Positions 62,131-64,000 of a stretch of 64,000 bases of DNA are shown piece after piece. Source of the stretch: an uncultured bacterium (GTDB lineage Bacteria > Planctomycetota > Phycisphaerae > Phycisphaerales > SM1A02). The notes beneath the pieces are model-generated. The model was given only the letters and a program-made list of their open reading frames with translations, did no database searches and was not told the origin of the DNA. The position numbers and the translations under genes were made by a program. Positions within the stretch are counted from its first letter, which is position 1. Each line of letters starts with the position of its first letter. The stretch is from contig CAIKXA010000061.1 in the NCBI GenBank assembly GCA_903831295.1, positions 1 through 64,000 on the forward strand, read 5' to 3'.

Positions 62131-62170
62131 TTCGTGTTCGGCGCATTTTAAAAAAGAATCCGTATCCCTG

Positions 62171-64000
62171 ATGTTTGTACTTCACGCAAATTGGCACGGT
62201 GATCAACTCCACATTTGGGGCGAGTCAAGTTCCCTCTTTCAAAAGTTGTCGCAAGCCGGCGCCCACGAAAAAATTGTCGCGGCGACAGACGATTCAAAAT
62301 CAGAAGTGATCGCGAATCATCCATTCGCATGCGCGGAAGCGGAACTGCGTGAACTTGCGGCGCGTGTTGGATTTGCTGTCGCGGAAAATGCGACAAGCAG
62401 TTCCATGCAACTTCTGCTTCCATTTGACCACAAAAATCCTGCGCCGAGCGATCGACTCGCCGTGGCCATGGATACCGATGTGGACAATGGCGCGGATCTT
62501 CATTTGGAGACGGTGCAAGTTTCAACACTCGTCATTCCGGTGAATGAAGTGCAGGAAAAACTTCTCGCGTTTGAAATAGCTGGCGGACTGAATCACGAGC
62601 ACACCGGCCATGAATTTCAATTTTGGTGCGCCGCCGCGCGATTTGGTTTGGAGTTGATGGAGGATCAGCGCGTGGTTCCAACCGTGCAGCAAGATCGCAG
62701 CGGCGTGGTCAAGGCGCATTGGCGTCCTTGGCTGCATGACGCCGCCATCGCCGAGCGCGCCGCCACGCTTTTAGCGGGAATGCCGCCGATTTGCAGGGCT
62801 GTGACCGATGCGCATGATGGTGAAGGTTGGCTTGTGTTGGAGTCATTTCTAAACGCGTGCGTGGATTCATTCCTGCGCCAAGTGATGCTGGCGGAAAATT
62901 ATGTCGAGGCGATTGAAGACCGCGACCCCACGGTGGATCCACATGTGGCGTGGCTTGGCGGTCTTCTTGGCAACAACATCGAGGTGAAAAATCTCGCGGT
63001 GGGCGATGTCAGTTTGGTGCGCGGCGTGCGTCAATGGTTGGCCATTCTTGAGGACATTGGCGAAGGTCGTCCTATGCATCTTCTGTTGCAACTGGATGAA
63101 CCATCCAGCGCGCTCTTCACCAAGCAAGAGGGCGAAGAGGACAAGCATGCGTGGAGACTTTCATTTCAATTGATCACGAACGAGGACCCGCCAACGATTT
63201 TAGAAGCCGAAACAATTTGGGCGCAAGCATCCGGCCGTGGTGGCGCAAATCAAGCCGCGGAAAAAACCGCCGAGCTGCTGTTGGGCGAACTCGCGCGTGT
63301 CTCGCGTTTGTGGCCAAAGTTTGAAGACGCGCTTGAAGAAACTTCTCCAACCGGACTTGATCTGACAACAGCGGAGGCCTATGTGTTCTTACGCGACATC
63401 AAGCCACTGCTTGAGGAGAGCGGCGTGCAGTGCGCGGTTCCTGATTGGTGGGGCGCTTCAAGCACTCGCATTGGCGCGAAGTTGTTTATCGAAGGCGATG
63501 GTCCAAGCCCTGAAATGCTCACAAACTCAATGGTTGCTGGGCGAAAAGGCGGATTTGGATTGCACAGTGTGGTGAATTATTCCTGGCAAATCGCGCTGGG
63601 AGATCAGCCGCTCACCATGGAGGCCTTTGAAGCGTTGGCGCGCAAAGGTTCGCCGTTGGTGCGCATCAACAATCGTTGGGTTGAAATGCGCAAGGAAGAT
63701 CTTGAGGCGGGCCTGAAATTCTTGAAGCAACATCCAGGTGGACAAATGTCCTTGCTGGAGGCGTTGCGTTTGGCGCACGGCGCTGGCGATGATGCAAATG
63801 GAATTCCAGTTGTGGGAATGGACGCCAAGGGTTGGGTCGCGGAAGTGTTTGGTCCAATCGACGCGATCGATCGCATGCCTCAACTTGAGCAGCCAAAATT
63901 ATTTCAAGGTTCGTTGCGACCATATCAATTGTCAGGTCTTCGATGGCTTGCGTTCCTGGGTCGTTACGGACTTGGCGCGTGTCTTGCGGATGACATGGGT
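62171..64000 (+). CDS. SNF2-family helicase, 5' part (cut by window end)
   Basis: An open frame from the ATG at 62171 to the last base encodes 610 residues without stop. The first 570 or so are the N-terminal region typical of bacterial SNF2/HepA-type proteins with a SNF2-associated helicase domain (WRPWLHDAAIAERAATLLAG, GRKGGFGLHSVVNY, SLLEALRLAHGAGD). The end reads LRPYQLSGLRWLAFLGRYG then GACLADDMG, i.e. the start of the SNF2 ATPase with motif I cut off. The complete protein should be about 1100 residues. It probably remodels nucleic-acid-protein complexes. It follows the tRNA after 40 bases. Confidence 0.88.
   Translation, partial: MFVLHANWHGDQLHIWGESSSLFQKLSQAGAHEKIVAATDDSKSEVIANHPFACAEAELRELAARVGFAVAENATSSSMQLLLPFDHKNPAPSDRLAVAMDTDVDNGADLHLETVQVSTLVIPVNEVQEKLLAFEIAGGLNHEHTGHEFQFWCAAARFGLELMEDQRVVPTVQQDRSGVVKAHWRPWLHDAAIAERAATLLAGMPPICRAVTDAHDGEGWLVLESFLNACVDSFLRQVMLAENYVEAIEDRDPTVDPHVAWLGGLLGNNIEVKNLAVGDVSLVRGVRQWLAILEDIGEGRPMHLLLQLDEPSSALFTKQEGEEDKHAWRLSFQLITNEDPPTILEAETIWAQASGRGGANQAAEKTAELLLGELARVSRLWPKFEDALEETSPTGLDLTTAEAYVFLRDIKPLLEESGVQCAVPDWWGASSTRIGAKLFIEGDGPSPEMLTNSMVAGRKGGFGLHSVVNYSWQIALGDQPLTMEAFEALARKGSPLVRINNRWVEMRKEDLEAGLKFLKQHPGGQMSLLEALRLAHGAGDDANGIPVVGMDAKGWVAEVFGPIDAIDRMPQLEQPKLFQGSLRPYQLSGLRWLAFLGRYGLGACLADDMG

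Overview
The window looks like chromosomal DNA of a member of the Planctomycetota, probably class Phycisphaerae. The support is several secreted proteins ending in a VPAP/VPSP - hydrophobic stretch - RRR sorting signal, dockerin/EF-hand secreted proteins, small membrane proteins of planctomycete type, and loosely clustered housekeeping genes. This assignment is inferred from family content and not from a marker gene. No rRNA, IS element, prophage or CRISPR array was seen. There is one tRNA gene.

Layout. 1-2 kb: a 20-residue Lys/Ala-rich microprotein with a terminator, a 7Fe ferredoxin, and a coupled pair of small membrane proteins. 2-9 kb (minus): a DEAD-box RNA helicase coupled to a membrane protein, two secreted amidohydrolase-like proteins (one with two domains and a VADAK repeat linker), and an orphan FlgM-like anti-sigma factor. 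9-13.3 kb (plus): SPOR-like protein, DNA polymerase III delta-prime, CYTH protein, F1 epsilon subunit, ScpB. 13.4-16.1 kb: three sorting-signal proteins. 16.3-17.4 kb: a tRNA-dihydrouridine synthase.

17.4-26.2 kb is the most unusual part. A 1524-residue protein fuses a Ser/Thr kinase, a STAND-like ATPase and a formylglycine-generating-enzyme (FGE)-like domain. Two tandem paralogues follow: signal peptide - two dockerin EF-hands - IPT/TIG - FGE/C-type-lectin-like domain. Their last 35 or so codons have the signature of diversity-generating retroelement (DGR) variable regions. Nearly all differences lie at codon positions 1 and 2 of NNC codons, and are followed by 86 identical bases containing a GC hairpin. 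No reverse transcriptase or template repeat is in the window, so these would be remote targets acted on in trans. Three exact-length (119 bp) copies of a palindromic element, with compensatory base changes in the stem, border the duplicated genes.

26.3-37.5 kb (minus) is a run of eleven tightly spaced genes. It contains an ebo-type metabolite-traffic cluster (EboD-, EboB-, EboE-, EboC- and EboF-like) interspersed with an MFS exporter, a C26 glutamine-amidotransferase-like hydrolase, a TlpA-like thioredoxin, a DUF3299-like protein and an acyltransferase. 37.6-42.1 kb holds a secreted beta-propeller-like protein, a cupredoxin-domain protein and a transglutaminase-like lipoprotein.

42.4-53.5 kb contains a MutL/GlmL-family ATPase and, after a large secreted dockerin/HYR protein on the other strand, a five-gene coupled operon of a barrel-sandwich protein and four membrane proteins. 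I read this as a conserved system of unknown function. 53.7-64 kb has a sorting-signal protein with an extra tail, pdxA, rlmE, a lipoprotein, an esterase, purE-purK, a XerC/D recombinase, tRNA-Lys(UUU), and the 5' part of a SNF2-family helicase cut by the window end.
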